Shown here: piece by piece, positions 26,875 through 38,139 of the stretch
Position numbering within the stretch: position 1 is the first letter of the stretch
Layout: the number at the start of each line of letters is the position of its first letter
NCBI GenBank assembly: GCA_044867425.1
Contig: JBIOUX010000115.1
Span: 45,177-109,176, forward strand
Origin: CAWBJP01 sp044867425
GTDB lineage: Bacteria; Actinomycetota; Acidimicrobiia; IMCC26256; BP-133
Direction of reading: 5' to 3'
Length of the DNA: 64,000 nucleotides
Notes under the pieces: generated by a model
Databases searched by the model: none
Told to the model about the DNA's origin: nothing
What the model saw: only the letters and a program-made list of their open reading frames with translations
Made by a program: the position numbers and the translations under genes

Positions 26875-28989
26875 TCAGTCGACGCTGCCGAACGCCTTGA
26901 TCTCCGCCTCCTCCTCGGGTGTCAGCTCCCGAGGAACCTCGCCGCGGGCGACCTTCTCAGCCTTCACCTGGTGGGTGATGGCGTCGACGATCTCCGGGTT
27001 CGCCAGCGTCGTGATGTCCCCGACGTCGGCGAAGTTGGAGATCGAAGCGATGACCCTCCGCATGATCTTGCCGGAGCGGGTCTTGGGCATGTCCGGGACG
27101 ATCCAGATGCTCTTCGGGCGCGCGATCTTCCCGATCTCGGTCTCGATGGCCGCGACCACCTTCTCCTCGATGTCCTTGCTCGCCGTGAACCCGGGATTGA
27201 GGGAGATGTACATCTCGACGGCCCGGCCGCGCAGATCGTCGATCACCGGGACGGCCGCGGCCTCGGCGACCTCCTGGACCGTGAGGCACGCCGATTCGAG
27301 CTCCTTGGTTCCGAGCCGGTGGCCGGACACGTTGATCACGTCGTCCACCCGGCCGAGGATCCGGAAATAGCCGTCGGCGGCCTTGAGGGCGCCGTCGCCC
27401 GCCAGGTACGGCCAGTCGCGCCAGTCCTTGCTGTCCTTGTCCTTGCAGTATTTCGCGTAGTACGTCTGCACGAACCGCTCGGGGTCACCCCAGATCGTCT
27501 GGAAGATGCCGGGCCATGGGTTTCGGATGCAGATGTTGCCCGCCCGCCCGGCTCCGGCCTCGAGCTCCTCGCCCTCGTCGTCGTAGATCACCGGGTAGAT
27601 CCCGAGGACACCCGGGCCGCAGCTGCCCGGCTTCATCGGCTGCAGGGCGGGCAGGGTGCTGCCCAGGAAGCCGCCGTTCTCCGTCTGCCACCAGGTGTCG
27701 ACGATGACCGCCTGGTCCTTGCCGACGGCGTGGTGGTACCACCGCCAGACTTCCGGCTCGATCGGCTCGCCCACTGTCGTCATGTGCTTGAACCGGTAGT
27801 TGTACTTCTCCGGCTCGTTGGGGCCGAGCTTGCGCAACGTGCGGATCGCCGTGGGCGCGGTGTGGAAGATGTTCACGCCGAGCTGCTCGGCGATCCGCCA
27901 CGGCCGACCCGCATCGGGATAGGTCGGCACGCCCTCGTAGATCACGCTGGTCGTCCCGAGCGACAGCGGGCCGTACACGATGTAGGAGTGTCCGGTGATC
28001 CACCCGATGTCGGCCATGCACCAGTACGTGTCCTCCGGGTGGATGTCCTGGTAGTACTTCGACGTCCCGGTCACGTAGGCGAGGTATCCGCCCGTGCTGT
28101 GCTGGCACCCCTTGGGCTTGCCGGTCGTGCCGCTGCTGTACATGAGGAAGAGCGGCGCTTCCGCCGGCATCGAGACCGGTTCGACGATGTTCCTGGCGTA
28201 GTCGGCCAGGAGGTCGTCGACGAAGAAATCCCGGCCTTCGATCATCGGGCTGTTCGATGCGTACTCGCCGGGATGGCGTCGCCAGACCAGCACCTTGTCG
28301 ATCTCCATGCCCTGTTTGCTCGCTACCGCCACCGCCTCGTCGGCCTTGGCCTTGTGGTCCTCCATCTTGCCGTTGCGGTAGTAACCGTCCATCGTCACCA
28401 GGATGTGACTCTGCGAGTCGGCGATCCGGCCGCCGCACGCCGCCCCGCTGAACCCGCCGAACACCTGGGAATGGATGACACCGAGCCGGGCGCAGGCGAG
28501 CATGGAGACGGGCAGTTCAGGGACCATCGGCAGGTGGAAGGTCATCCGGTCGCCGGTCTCCACGCCGCAGAAGCCGCGCAGGAGCGCGGCGAACTCGTTC
28601 ACCCGGCGGTAGAGCTCCTGATAGGTGATCGCCTGGGTGTTTTCGGTCTCCGGTTCGGGCACCCAGATGATGGCCGCCTTGTTACGGTCGGTTGCCAGGT
28701 GGCGGTCGACGCAGTTGTACGAGGCGTTCAGCCGACCGCCGACAAACCACTTCCAGAACGGCGGATTACTGGTGTCCAGCGTCGTGTGCCAATACTGATC
28801 CCAGGTCAGCAAGTCCGCGTACTCCTTGAAGCACTCGGGGAAGCGCTCCTCGCCGAATCGTTCGAAGATGCTCGGGTCGGCGGCGTTCGCCTGACCGATA
28901 AACGTTGCCGGAGGGTAGAAGTACTCCTCCTCCCGCCAATGAACAGCGATCTGCGCCTCCGAGACCTGAGCCTCTTCCTCTGCTGCCAT
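26875..28989 (-). CDS. acs: Acetyl-CoA synthetase (divergent type)
   Basis: A 704-residue AMP-forming acetate-CoA ligase: acetate + ATP + CoA gives acetyl-CoA + AMP. The ATP loop YSSGTTGKPKG is near residue 281, GEPIEPEVWRWY and DTWWQTENGGF form the acyl-adenylate pocket, and the lysine of PKTRSGKIMRR (near 639) is the residue acetylated by Pat enzymes in relatives. It is longer than the second acs here and differs at both ends (HWREEEYFYPPATFIGQA; ELTPEEEAEIKAFGSVD). Base composition is less GC-rich than its neighbours. It lies between the two ends of an older acs gene, suggesting acquisition by recombination. GGGAGG precedes the ATG. Confidence 0.95.
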   Translation of the reverse strand: MAAEEEAQVSEAQIAVHWREEEYFYPPATFIGQANAADPSIFERFGEERFPECFKEYADLLTWDQYWHTTLDTSNPPFWKWFVGGRLNASYNCVDRHLATDRNKAAIIWVPEPETENTQAITYQELYRRVNEFAALLRGFCGVETGDRMTFHLPMVPELPVSMLACARLGVIHSQVFGGFSGAACGGRIADSQSHILVTMDGYYRNGKMEDHKAKADEAVAVASKQGMEIDKVLVWRRHPGEYASNSPMIEGRDFFVDDLLADYARNIVEPVSMPAEAPLFLMYSSGTTGKPKGCQHSTGGYLAYVTGTSKYYQDIHPEDTYWCMADIGWITGHSYIVYGPLSLGTTSVIYEGVPTYPDAGRPWRIAEQLGVNIFHTAPTAIRTLRKLGPNEPEKYNYRFKHMTTVGEPIEPEVWRWYHHAVGKDQAVIVDTWWQTENGGFLGSTLPALQPMKPGSCGPGVLGIYPVIYDDEGEELEAGAGRAGNICIRNPWPGIFQTIWGDPERFVQTYYAKYCKDKDSKDWRDWPYLAGDGALKAADGYFRILGRVDDVINVSGHRLGTKELESACLTVQEVAEAAAVPVIDDLRGRAVEMYISLNPGFTASKDIEEKVVAAIETEIGKIARPKSIWIVPDMPKTRSGKIMRRVIASISNFADVGDITTLANPEIVDAITHQVKAEKVARGEVPRELTPEEEAEIKAFGSVD

Positions 28990-29116
28990 TTGCTTCGTCC
29001 TCCCGTTGATCTCTGAAGACCTGTTGAGCTTGTTGGCTCACGGCGCCACGAGAAAGGGGACACCCCGATGGCGCCTTCGATCCAGGCAACCTTACGAAGT
29101 TGCCACCGCCCCGCTG

Positions 29117-29215
29117 GGAGCTGGCCTGCTCGGTGAAGGCGGGCGGCGGTGGGAACTTCCGTTCCTCGGGGAAGAACGCGTCGATGGTCGGGCTCATTCC
29201 AGAGACGTCGGTCAC
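29117..29215 (-). pseudogene. N-terminal remnant of a resident acetyl-CoA synthetase
   Basis: From a GTG at 29215 the minus strand encodes a protein containing SPTIDAFFPEERKFPPPPAF then TEQAS, a clear match to the N-terminus of the acs at 32749-34719 (NPTIAALFNEDRKFPPPPEF, AKQA). Similarity stops after about 33 codons. The start has a good ribosome site (AAGGGGGAC) and a promoter upstream, so expression signals survive. The frame stays open into the start of the intact acs in another frame (to 28766), so a leader polypeptide may still be made. Confidence 0.8.
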
Positions 29216-29262
29216 TGTCCCCCCTTTTCTCCCGCGCGCAGAGGCCATCGCAGCCGGCAACC

Positions 29263-29291
29263 ACGGTAAGTGTCATTCCAATGTTCGGCAA
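29263..29291 (-). promoter_or_regulatory. Promoter for the acs remnant and intact acs
   Basis: On the minus strand TTGCCG (29291-29286) is separated by 17 bases from TACCGT (29268-29263). It is the best -35/-10 pair seen in the window. It faces the acs remnant and, beyond it, the intact acs, which would then have a leader of about 270 bases. Confidence 0.5.
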
Positions 29292-29333
29292 CCTGACGGC
29301 CGGTCCATCCGGCGCGTCACGCCGCTCGCAATT

Positions 29334-29377
29334 TCCGTACTGGTACGGAAGACTTGACCAGGCGGAGAACCCATCGT
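29334..29377 (+). promoter_or_regulatory. Promoter with 16-bp palindrome (site B) for the cyclase-ATPase at 29437
   Basis: TCCGTACTGGTACGGA (29334-29349), 22 bases, then CATCGT (29372-29377) on the plus strand. A start near 29384 puts the palindrome centre at about -42; the leader is about 53 bases with GGAGG before the ATG. A TTGACC at 29354 is only 12 bases from the hexamer and so is a poor -35. The palindrome could also act at about -85 on the divergent acs promoter. Confidence 0.65.
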
Positions 29378-29436
29378 CTGGGGCGGGGGCCCAGGCGGGA
29401 GGTCCTCGGCACCGGTGGGCGGCATCGGAGGCGGCC

Positions 29437-32400
29437 ATGAGCACGACCAGCATCGTGACGGTGCTTTTCACGGACCTTGTCCAATCGACCGACGCGCTGT
29501 CACGCCTCGGAGAGGGCCAGGCCGAGGCGCTCCGCCAGACGCACTTCGCGTTGCTACGCGAGTCGATTCGACAGGCCCAGGGCACCGAGGTGAAGAACCT
29601 CGGTGACGGGCTGATGGTCGTCTTCAACTCGGCCAGCGACTCCGTCAGTTGCGCCATCTCGATGCAGCAGGCACTCGAGCGCCACAACCGCCGGGGCGGG
29701 GAGCCGCTCCTCATGCGGGTCGGCATCGCCGTGGGCGAGGTGACATGCGAGGACGGCGATTACTTCGGCACTCCGGTGGTGGAGGCGTCACGGCTGTGTG
29801 ACCACGCCGTGGGGCGGCAGATCCTCCTCACGGAGATGGCCAAGACGCTGGCCGGTAGTCGGGGCGATCAGCGCTATGAATCCCGGGGCGCCGTCGAGCT
29901 CAAAGGCCTGCCCGACCCCGTTCACGTCACGGAGGCGATCTGGCAGCCCGCCGCCGACACCGGCCTGCCGCTTCCGGCCCGCCTGCAGGTTCCTCACGGG
30001 ATCGCCTTCGTGGGCCGAGCAGCTCCGACCGAGACGCTGACGCTGGCCTGGAAGCGGTCGCGGGAAGGCGCTCGACAGGTGGTGTTCGTCGGCGGCGAGC
30101 CTGGCGTGGGCAAGACCCGCTTGGCCACGGAGACCGCCCTGGTGGCCCACGGTGAGGGCGCCACGGTGCTCCTCGGGACCTGCGACGAGGATCTGGCCGT
30201 CCCCTACCAACCCTTCGTCGAGGCCCTGCGTCATTTCATCGCCGCCTGTCCCGAGGATCAGCTGGCGACCCGGCTCGGCGAGCGGCGGAGTGAGCTGGCG
30301 CGGCTCGTGCCCGAGCTCCCTCACCGGGTGCCGGGACTGGCTCCACCCCAGCCGGCCGACCCCGATACCGAACGGTACCTGCTATTCGAGGCGGTCGCCG
30401 GCTGGCTGGCGGCGGCCTCCCCCGACCGTCCCGTCGTCCTCCTCCTGGACGACCTCCACTGGGCCACCAAGCCCACCATGCTGATGCTCAAGCACATCGT
30501 GCGCTTCACCGGGCCGATGGCCCTCCTGGTGATCGGGACGTACCGCGATTCCGACCTCACGCGGAATCACCCCCTCACCGAGCTGCTCGCCGACCTGCGC
30601 CGGGAAAGCGGTGTCGAGCGGCTGGTGCTGCGCGGGCTCAGCGATGCCGAGGCGCTCTCGCTCGTGGAGGCTGTCGCCGGCCACGAGATGACCGGTGACA
30701 ACCTCGCCATGGCTCAGGCCGTCCATTCCGAGACGGACGGCAACCCGTTCTTCATGCGGGAGATCCTCGAGAACATGATCGAGTCGGGCGCCCTCGTTCA
30801 GGAGGGCGGCCGTTGGACGTACCGGGGTGACACGGCCGCCTTCGGCATTCCCGAGAGTGTCCGTGAGGTCATCGGCCGGCGGCTGTCGCGCCTCTCAGAA
30901 GATGTGGAGCGCACGCTCACGCTCGCCGCCGTGATCGGCACGAAGTTCGATCTCGCCGTGCTGACCGGGGTGGCCGGGATCCCGCAAACCGCTGTCGTCG
31001 AGGGACTTGAAAAGGCGACGGCGGCCCGCCTGGTGCGGGAGGTGGCGGGGTCCGCCGGGCGGTTCACCTTTGCCAACGCCCTCATCCGGGACGTCCTGTA
31101 CGAGGAGCTCGGCTCGGCCCGCCGGATGGAGTTGCACCGCTCCGTGGGAACGGCCCTCGAAGGACTCGCCGCTGGACGCCCTGACGCCTATCTCGCCGAG
31201 CTCGCCTACCACTGGCTGGCCGCCACCCCGGAAGTCGGAGTGGTCACCGAAGACGCAGCCAAGGCGGCCGAATATGCCGAGAGGGCGGGACGCCAGGCCA
31301 TGGCGTCCCTGGCCTACGAGGAGGCCGTCCAGCACTTCGCCGGGGCGCTGCGGGCCATCAGCCTGACCGACGACCGGGCCCGCCGCTGCGAGCTCTACAT
31401 CTCGCTCGGCGAGGCGCAGCGCTGTGCCGGCGACCCGGCGTACCGGGAGACGCTGCTGGCGGCGGGGCAGCTGGCGATGGAGCTCGGAGATGCCGAGCAG
31501 TGTGCGCGCGCCGCGCTGGCGAACGAGCGTGGGATCTTCAGCCGCTACGGCCAGGTCGACGTCGAGCGGGCCAAGGCCCTCGATGATGCCCTCCGTCTCA
31601 TCGGGCCGGAGGACACTGCCACCCGTGCCCGCCTCCTGGCCTCGCTGGCCAGCGAGCTCCACTTCTCCAATGAAGCCCGCAGGCACGACCTCGGACGGGA
31701 GGCACTGGAGGTGGCCCGGCGGCTGGACGACCAGGTCACGCTGGCTCGGATCTTGGCGGCCACCTGGTTTGGTACCTGGGATCCGGACACCTTCGCCGAT
31801 CGGGTCGGTCTCGCCCAGGAGCTCACCGAGCTGGCCCACCGGCTGGGTGACCGCCTGCTCGAGTTCCACGCCGGGGCGGCGACGTTCCTCACCGCCACCC
31901 AGCAGGGTGACATGCCGCGCGCCGACGCCGGTCTCGAGGCTTGCGCTCGCGCCGCCGAGCAGCTCGGCCAGCCTGCGCTCCGTTGGCGGGCCGCCTACTG
32001 CCAGACCAACCGTGACCTCTGCGCCGGGCGCCTGGCCAAGGCCGAGGCCGAACTGCCGGCGTCCGATCAACTGGGTGCGGCCGGCGCCGCACCCGACTAC
32101 CCCTTGTTCACTCAGCTTCCACTGGCCGTCATCCGGCTGCTCCAGGGGCGGCCCGAGGAAGCGAGAGATGTCCTGGCCGCATTGGTCAAGGATTTCCCCG
32201 GCCTTCCGCTCATGGACGCACCCCTCGGCTGGGCGGCGGCGGAGGCGGGCCGGTTCGACGAGGCCCGGCGCACCCTCGACTTCTTCGCCAAGGACGGCTT
32301 CGCCGGCGTCTCCAGGAACTATGCCTTCATGCCCACCATCGCCTTCCTGTGCCGGCTGGCGGTACGGCTGGCCGACCGGGAAGCGGCCGCCCAGCTGTAC

Positions 32401-32730
32401 GACCTGATGCTCCCCCACGCCGAAGAAGTCGTGACCAGCCAGGCCACGTGGGTGGGCCCGGCCGCTCACGACCTCGGTCTCCTCGCCGGCACCCTCGGGC
32501 GTTACGACGAGGCGGACGCCCACTTCGCCGCGGCGGTCGAGACCGAGAGGCGCATCGGGGCGCGGGCCATCCTCGTGCACACGCAGCTGGAGTGGGCCAA
32601 GGCGCTGCAGAACCGGGGTCAGCCGGGAGACGACAAGCGGGCTGCGGAGCTGCTCGAGCTCGCGCTGGAAGGCGCCCGGGCACTGGAGCTCACGGGGACG
32701 GAACGCCGGATCTCAGCGCTGATGGAATAG
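29437..32730 (+). CDS. N-terminal class III nucleotidyl cyclase domain fused to AAA ATPase and TPR region
   Basis: A 1097-residue protein. Residues 1 to about 180 form the cyclase domain: metal Asp13 in LFTDLVQS, K53 and D57 in EVKNLGDG, and DYFGTPVVEASRL, where the usual transition-state Asn is Val but the Arg is kept. A STAND/AAA ATPase follows (Walker A GGEPGVGKTRL near 220, Walker B VVLLLDDLHWA near 340), then a long TPR-like helical region to the C-terminus. Domain order is the reverse of the 23489-26668 protein. ATG 29437 has GGAGG upstream; an open frame from 29149 crosses the promoter and is rejected. Convergent with the acs at 32749. Confidence 0.85.
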   Translation: MSTTSIVTVLFTDLVQSTDALSRLGEGQAEALRQTHFALLRESIRQAQGTEVKNLGDGLMVVFNSASDSVSCAISMQQALERHNRRGGEPLLMRVGIAVGEVTCEDGDYFGTPVVEASRLCDHAVGRQILLTEMAKTLAGSRGDQRYESRGAVELKGLPDPVHVTEAIWQPAADTGLPLPARLQVPHGIAFVGRAAPTETLTLAWKRSREGARQVVFVGGEPGVGKTRLATETALVAHGEGATVLLGTCDEDLAVPYQPFVEALRHFIAACPEDQLATRLGERRSELARLVPELPHRVPGLAPPQPADPDTERYLLFEAVAGWLAAASPDRPVVLLLDDLHWATKPTMLMLKHIVRFTGPMALLVIGTYRDSDLTRNHPLTELLADLRRESGVERLVLRGLSDAEALSLVEAVAGHEMTGDNLAMAQAVHSETDGNPFFMREILENMIESGALVQEGGRWTYRGDTAAFGIPESVREVIGRRLSRLSEDVERTLTLAAVIGTKFDLAVLTGVAGIPQTAVVEGLEKATAARLVREVAGSAGRFTFANALIRDVLYEELGSARRMELHRSVGTALEGLAAGRPDAYLAELAYHWLAATPEVGVVTEDAAKAAEYAERAGRQAMASLAYEEAVQHFAGALRAISLTDDRARRCELYISLGEAQRCAGDPAYRETLLAAGQLAMELGDAEQCARAALANERGIFSRYGQVDVERAKALDDALRLIGPEDTATRARLLASLASELHFSNEARRHDLGREALEVARRLDDQVTLARILAATWFGTWDPDTFADRVGLAQELTELAHRLGDRLLEFHAGAATFLTATQQGDMPRADAGLEACARAAEQLGQPALRWRAAYCQTNRDLCAGRLAKAEAELPASDQLGAAGAAPDYPLFTQLPLAVIRLLQGRPEEARDVLAALVKDFPGLPLMDAPLGWAAAEAGRFDEARRTLDFFAKDGFAGVSRNYAFMPTIAFLCRLAVRLADREAAAQLYDLMLPHAEEVVTSQATWVGPAAHDLGLLAGTLGRYDEADAHFAAAVETERRIGARAILVHTQLEWAKALQNRGQPGDDKRAAELLELALEGARALELTGTERRISALME

Positions 32731-32748
32731 TCGTCAGTCGGGCGGCGC

Positions 32749-34719
<1,971 letters not shown>

Positions 34720-34941
34720 TTTTCCTCCCGGTTTCGAGCGCGCCGGAAACGACTAGCTCCTACCCGAAGACACCGGGGGGCGAACGAAACGGGTGACGAC
34801 CGCATCGCCGGGCGGTGCCCATCATGCGGTCAACGGACGCGTCCAGGCGCTGAGCGGCTTCTCTATGGCCCCGGGATGGGCACGCGATGCCCTCGCTTGC
34901 TCAACCGTTCCTCCGGAAACGATTCCTTGGGCTCGTCATTG
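34720..34941. other. Region upstream of acsA
   Basis: A 222-base gap between two minus-strand genes, presumably holding the acsA promoter. No convincing -10/-35 pair is seen. A 10-bp direct repeat CCGGAAACGA occurs at 34743-34752 and 34913-34922. The 16-bp palindrome found upstream of the cyclase genes is absent. Confidence 0.4.
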
Positions 34942-37900
34942 CTACCCCAGGCGTTCCTTGAGCTGTGCCGCCAGCTCGTCGGCCCGGCGGATCCAGCCGC
35001 TCATGCCGATGGCCTCGAATTGGGCCCGGGCCGGCTCGAGGAGGGTCTGCGCCGCCTCGGCGTCGCCGGGCTCCTTCCCGCGGGAGTACATGAGCGCCTC
35101 GTCGTAGTCGACGATGGCGAGAAGGGGGCGGGCGCCCTGCTCAGTGAGCACCTCCCGGGCCTTGGCGAACCAGGAGACCGCCTCGTCCTGGCGGCCGGTG
35201 AGGGCGCAGAGGCGAGCCAGGGCGAGGCGGCCGTCAACCATGACGCCCCGGAAATCGGGGCCGATCACCTTCTCGCGGAGGGCACCTTCGATGAGCTCGA
35301 GGTGGTCGTGCCGGTCCAGGACCCACAGGGCCTCGGCGGCGTGCGAAGTCAGCATTGGGAAGCCCACGGTCCAGGCCGGAGCTCGCTCCAGCCAGGGCAC
35401 GAGAAGGCCAAGACAGCGGAGGGCCTCCTCGGGCTGGTCGAGACGGGCGGCGATCCGAGCCCGATAGGCATAGAACCCCCCCTGGAGCCAGGCGAGGGCG
35501 GGGATCACCTTGGCCGTAAGGGGCGCCACGGCGGCGTCCAACTCCTCCATACCCTCATGCGTGATCATGGAGATGATCTCCTTGGCCTGCAGGATGGTGG
35601 GGACCGGCATCCCCAGCCGGGCGGCCAGGGCCTCCGTCCGATCCATGGTGTCCCGCACCTGTTCCAACCGGCCCAGATGGGCCTGGCAGAAGGCAACGAA
35701 GCCCGAGGTACGGGCCGCGCGGGCCAATTGCCCCTTCGCCAGGGCGTGCTCGACCTCGGCCTCGAACATGGGGAGGGCCTTGACCGCGTCCCCGTACCAG
35801 TAGGCCAGAACGACGATGTTGCCGCTGGTCAGCGCCTCCTCCCGGGAGGCGAAGACGGCCTCCATGGGGGCGGGGCCCATCGGGTCGAGGCGGGCGGCCC
35901 GCAGGATAGCGGCCGCCTCGGCCCGCTCCGGGGTGTCGAGGGGGATGCCCGGGTACTCGGTGTCCTCCGCCTCCCGACGCTGGTGGTCGAACATGATCAG
36001 GCGGGCCCAGGCGACGTCGCGTTTGGCCCCGGCGAAGCCGAGACCCTTGGGGGCCAGGGTCCAGGCGTGGGGCCAGCTGCCGGCCATGGCGCAGGCGTAG
36101 GCCACCTCGGAGAGGAAGTCAGCGGCAGCGTCGGGACCCTCGGCGGCGGCGATGGCCTCGGCCGCCTCGGTGGCCACCGTCACCGCCTCGTCGAAGCGCA
36201 GGGCCCAGGTGAGGGCCATTCCCAGACGGCCGAGGATGCGCAGGCGCCGGGGGTCGCTGTCGGGGCAGAGGTCGAGGCCCATCTGGAGGAAACCGGCCGC
36301 CTCTTCGTGGGCGCCGTTGGCCTCGGCGTGGGCGGCGGCGGCCAGGGCGTGGGCCACACCGCGCTCGGCCCCGCCCCGGCCCCGGCTGCGGTGGTACTGG
36401 GAGGCGATCTCGCCCGTCTGGGCGGGGGTGGGGCTCTCCCCGTAGGCGGCCTCCAGGGCTTCGGCCACCTTGCGGTGGAGGCGGGCCTGGCGGGTGGGGG
36501 ACACCTCGGCGTAGAGGGACTGGCGGAGCAGGCCGTTGGTGAAGACGTAGGACTCCGTCCCGCCCGCCGACTGGAGCACCTGGGCGGCCAGCGCCTCGTC
36601 CACGGCGTCGAGGGCGTCGTCCTCGTCGAGGTCGGCCACCACCAGGACGACGTCGAACTCGAAGGAGCCCTCGAAGGCGCAGGCGGCGCCGAGGAACTTC
36701 CGGGCTCCCTCCGACAGCCGGGCCAGGCGCCGGCCCATCACCTCGCGGACCTCCTCGGGCACCCCCAGCTCCCGCAGGGGCCGGTCGCTGGCCCAGCGCC
36801 CCTTCTCGTCCCGGTAGACGTGGCCCTCCTCCACCAGGTGGGTGAGCAGCTCCCGGACGAAGAGCGGGTTGCCCTCCGTCTCCCGGGCCCATGCCCGTCC
36901 GATGCTGTCCTCCACCTCCTGACCTCCGCCGAGGGCGCTCAACAGCGCCGACACGGCCCGGGGGTCGAGGCCCTCCAGCTTCACCCGGTCGTACTCCACC
37001 TCCCGGCGCAGCGAACCGAGGGCGTCCACCAGGGCCTGGGTCTTCTCGACCTCGCCGTCCCGGTAGGCCCCCACCACCAGTACCCGGCCGCGGGGGGCGA
37101 GGCGGGCGACGTGGCGGAGCATGGCCACCGTACCCTTGTCGGCCCACTGGAGGTCGTCCAGGCACACCAGCAATGGAGCTCGCCGGGAGCGGGCCAGCAG
37201 GAAGGAGGCGACGGAATCCAGGAGCCGGAACCGCTCCTCGTCGGGTTGGAGGGGCGGTGGCTCGCCCACGTCGGGCAGCGCCTCGCGCACAGCGGGTACG
37301 AGCTGGGCGATGGGCGCCGCCCCCGGGCCCATGTCGGCCCGCAGCTCCTCCGGCCGGGCGGTGGCCACGTGGGCGCCGAGGGCCTCGGCGAACGGCGCGA
37401 AGGGCGGCGACCACTCCGCCTCGAAGCAGCCGCCCCGCAGCACGTAGGCGCCGTCCCGCCAGGCCTGCTCCGCCAGCTCGTCCATCAGCCGGGTCTTGCC
37501 GATGCCCGGCTCCCCCAGGATCATGGCCAGCCCGCCGCCGCCGGCGCCGGCCTCGGCCAAGCGCCCTGACAGGCGGCTGAGTTCGCCGTCCCTTCCCACG
37601 AGGGGAATCTGGGCGGCGAGTGCCCCCTCGCCCGCCGTCGCTTCGTAGCGGACCTCGTAGGCGGTGACCGGCTTGGGGACCCCCTTCAACTCCAGGGGTC
37701 CGAGGTCGGAGAAGACGAAGCCGGGCTGGCCCGCCAGGGCGCCGGAGACCAGGTCGGAGCAGAGGATCTGACCGGGGCGGGCGCGCTCGCACAGCCGCCT
37801 GGCGACCATGACGTGGGTACCGAAGTAGTCGGCCGCGTCACGAAGGGGCTCGCCGGAGTTGAGGCCGACCCGAACGGAGAGGCGCTCACCCTGCACGGGC

Positions 37901-38139
37901 TGGCGGGCGGCCTGCTGGATGGCGATGGCGGCGCGTAGCGCCTCGGTAGCCGACGGGAAGGCGACCATGAGCCCTCCACCCAGCCACTTCACCTCGGCGC
38001 CATGGTGGGCGGCGGCGGCCTCGGCCAGGAGGTCGTGGTGGGCCCGGGACAGGCCCTCGGTCTCGTCCTCTCCGGTTTCGGGTTCGACGTCGGCCAGGTC
38101 GCTGAAGAGGATGGTGACGAGGCTCACCTGGGCGCTCAT
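34942..38139 (-). CDS. Degenerate class III cyclase domain fused to AAA ATPase and TPR region
   Basis: A 1065-residue protein starting at ATG 38139, which overlaps the stop of the upstream kinase gene (ATGA). Residues 1 to about 175 are a cyclase fold: metal Asp14 is present (LFSDLADV), but the second metal aspartate is lost, GDG being GGG at residues 54-56 (VKWLGGGLMVAF), and the transition-state Asn is Met (DYFGTHVMVARRL). It is probably catalytically dead and may act as a sensor or as a partner of another cyclase. ATPase: Walker A GEPGIGKTRLMDEL near 215, Walker B LLVCLDDLQWA. The remainder is TPR-like. The longer open frame running to 40800 is out-of-frame sequence of the kinase gene. Confidence 0.85.
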   Translation of the reverse strand: MSAQVSLVTILFSDLADVEPETGEDETEGLSRAHHDLLAEAAAAHHGAEVKWLGGGLMVAFPSATEALRAAIAIQQAARQPVQGERLSVRVGLNSGEPLRDAADYFGTHVMVARRLCERARPGQILCSDLVSGALAGQPGFVFSDLGPLELKGVPKPVTAYEVRYEATAGEGALAAQIPLVGRDGELSRLSGRLAEAGAGGGGLAMILGEPGIGKTRLMDELAEQAWRDGAYVLRGGCFEAEWSPPFAPFAEALGAHVATARPEELRADMGPGAAPIAQLVPAVREALPDVGEPPPLQPDEERFRLLDSVASFLLARSRRAPLLVCLDDLQWADKGTVAMLRHVARLAPRGRVLVVGAYRDGEVEKTQALVDALGSLRREVEYDRVKLEGLDPRAVSALLSALGGGQEVEDSIGRAWARETEGNPLFVRELLTHLVEEGHVYRDEKGRWASDRPLRELGVPEEVREVMGRRLARLSEGARKFLGAACAFEGSFEFDVVLVVADLDEDDALDAVDEALAAQVLQSAGGTESYVFTNGLLRQSLYAEVSPTRQARLHRKVAEALEAAYGESPTPAQTGEIASQYHRSRGRGGAERGVAHALAAAAHAEANGAHEEAAGFLQMGLDLCPDSDPRRLRILGRLGMALTWALRFDEAVTVATEAAEAIAAAEGPDAAADFLSEVAYACAMAGSWPHAWTLAPKGLGFAGAKRDVAWARLIMFDHQRREAEDTEYPGIPLDTPERAEAAAILRAARLDPMGPAPMEAVFASREEALTSGNIVVLAYWYGDAVKALPMFEAEVEHALAKGQLARAARTSGFVAFCQAHLGRLEQVRDTMDRTEALAARLGMPVPTILQAKEIISMITHEGMEELDAAVAPLTAKVIPALAWLQGGFYAYRARIAARLDQPEEALRCLGLLVPWLERAPAWTVGFPMLTSHAAEALWVLDRHDHLELIEGALREKVIGPDFRGVMVDGRLALARLCALTGRQDEAVSWFAKAREVLTEQGARPLLAIVDYDEALMYSRGKEPGDAEAAQTLLEPARAQFEAIGMSGWIRRADELAAQLKERLG

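Larger units (their letters stand above)
28990..29436. other. Intergenic region between acs and the divergent cyclase gene
   Basis: This 447-base stretch contains no intact gene. From left to right: the ribosome site of acs (GGGAGG, minus strand), an inverted repeat TGAGC/GCTCA (29025-29040), a possible partial copy of the repeat core CGGGGTGTCCCC (29054-29065), the N-terminal scrap of an older acs (29117-29215), its promoter (29263-29291), the 16-bp palindrome (29334-29349) and GGAGG before the cyclase ATG at 29437. Confidence 0.8.

Noticed and set aside
29354..29359. TTGACC as the -35 of the cyclase gene at 29437
   Set aside because: Only 12 bases separate it from the best -10 hexamer; the palindrome geometry explains the promoter better.
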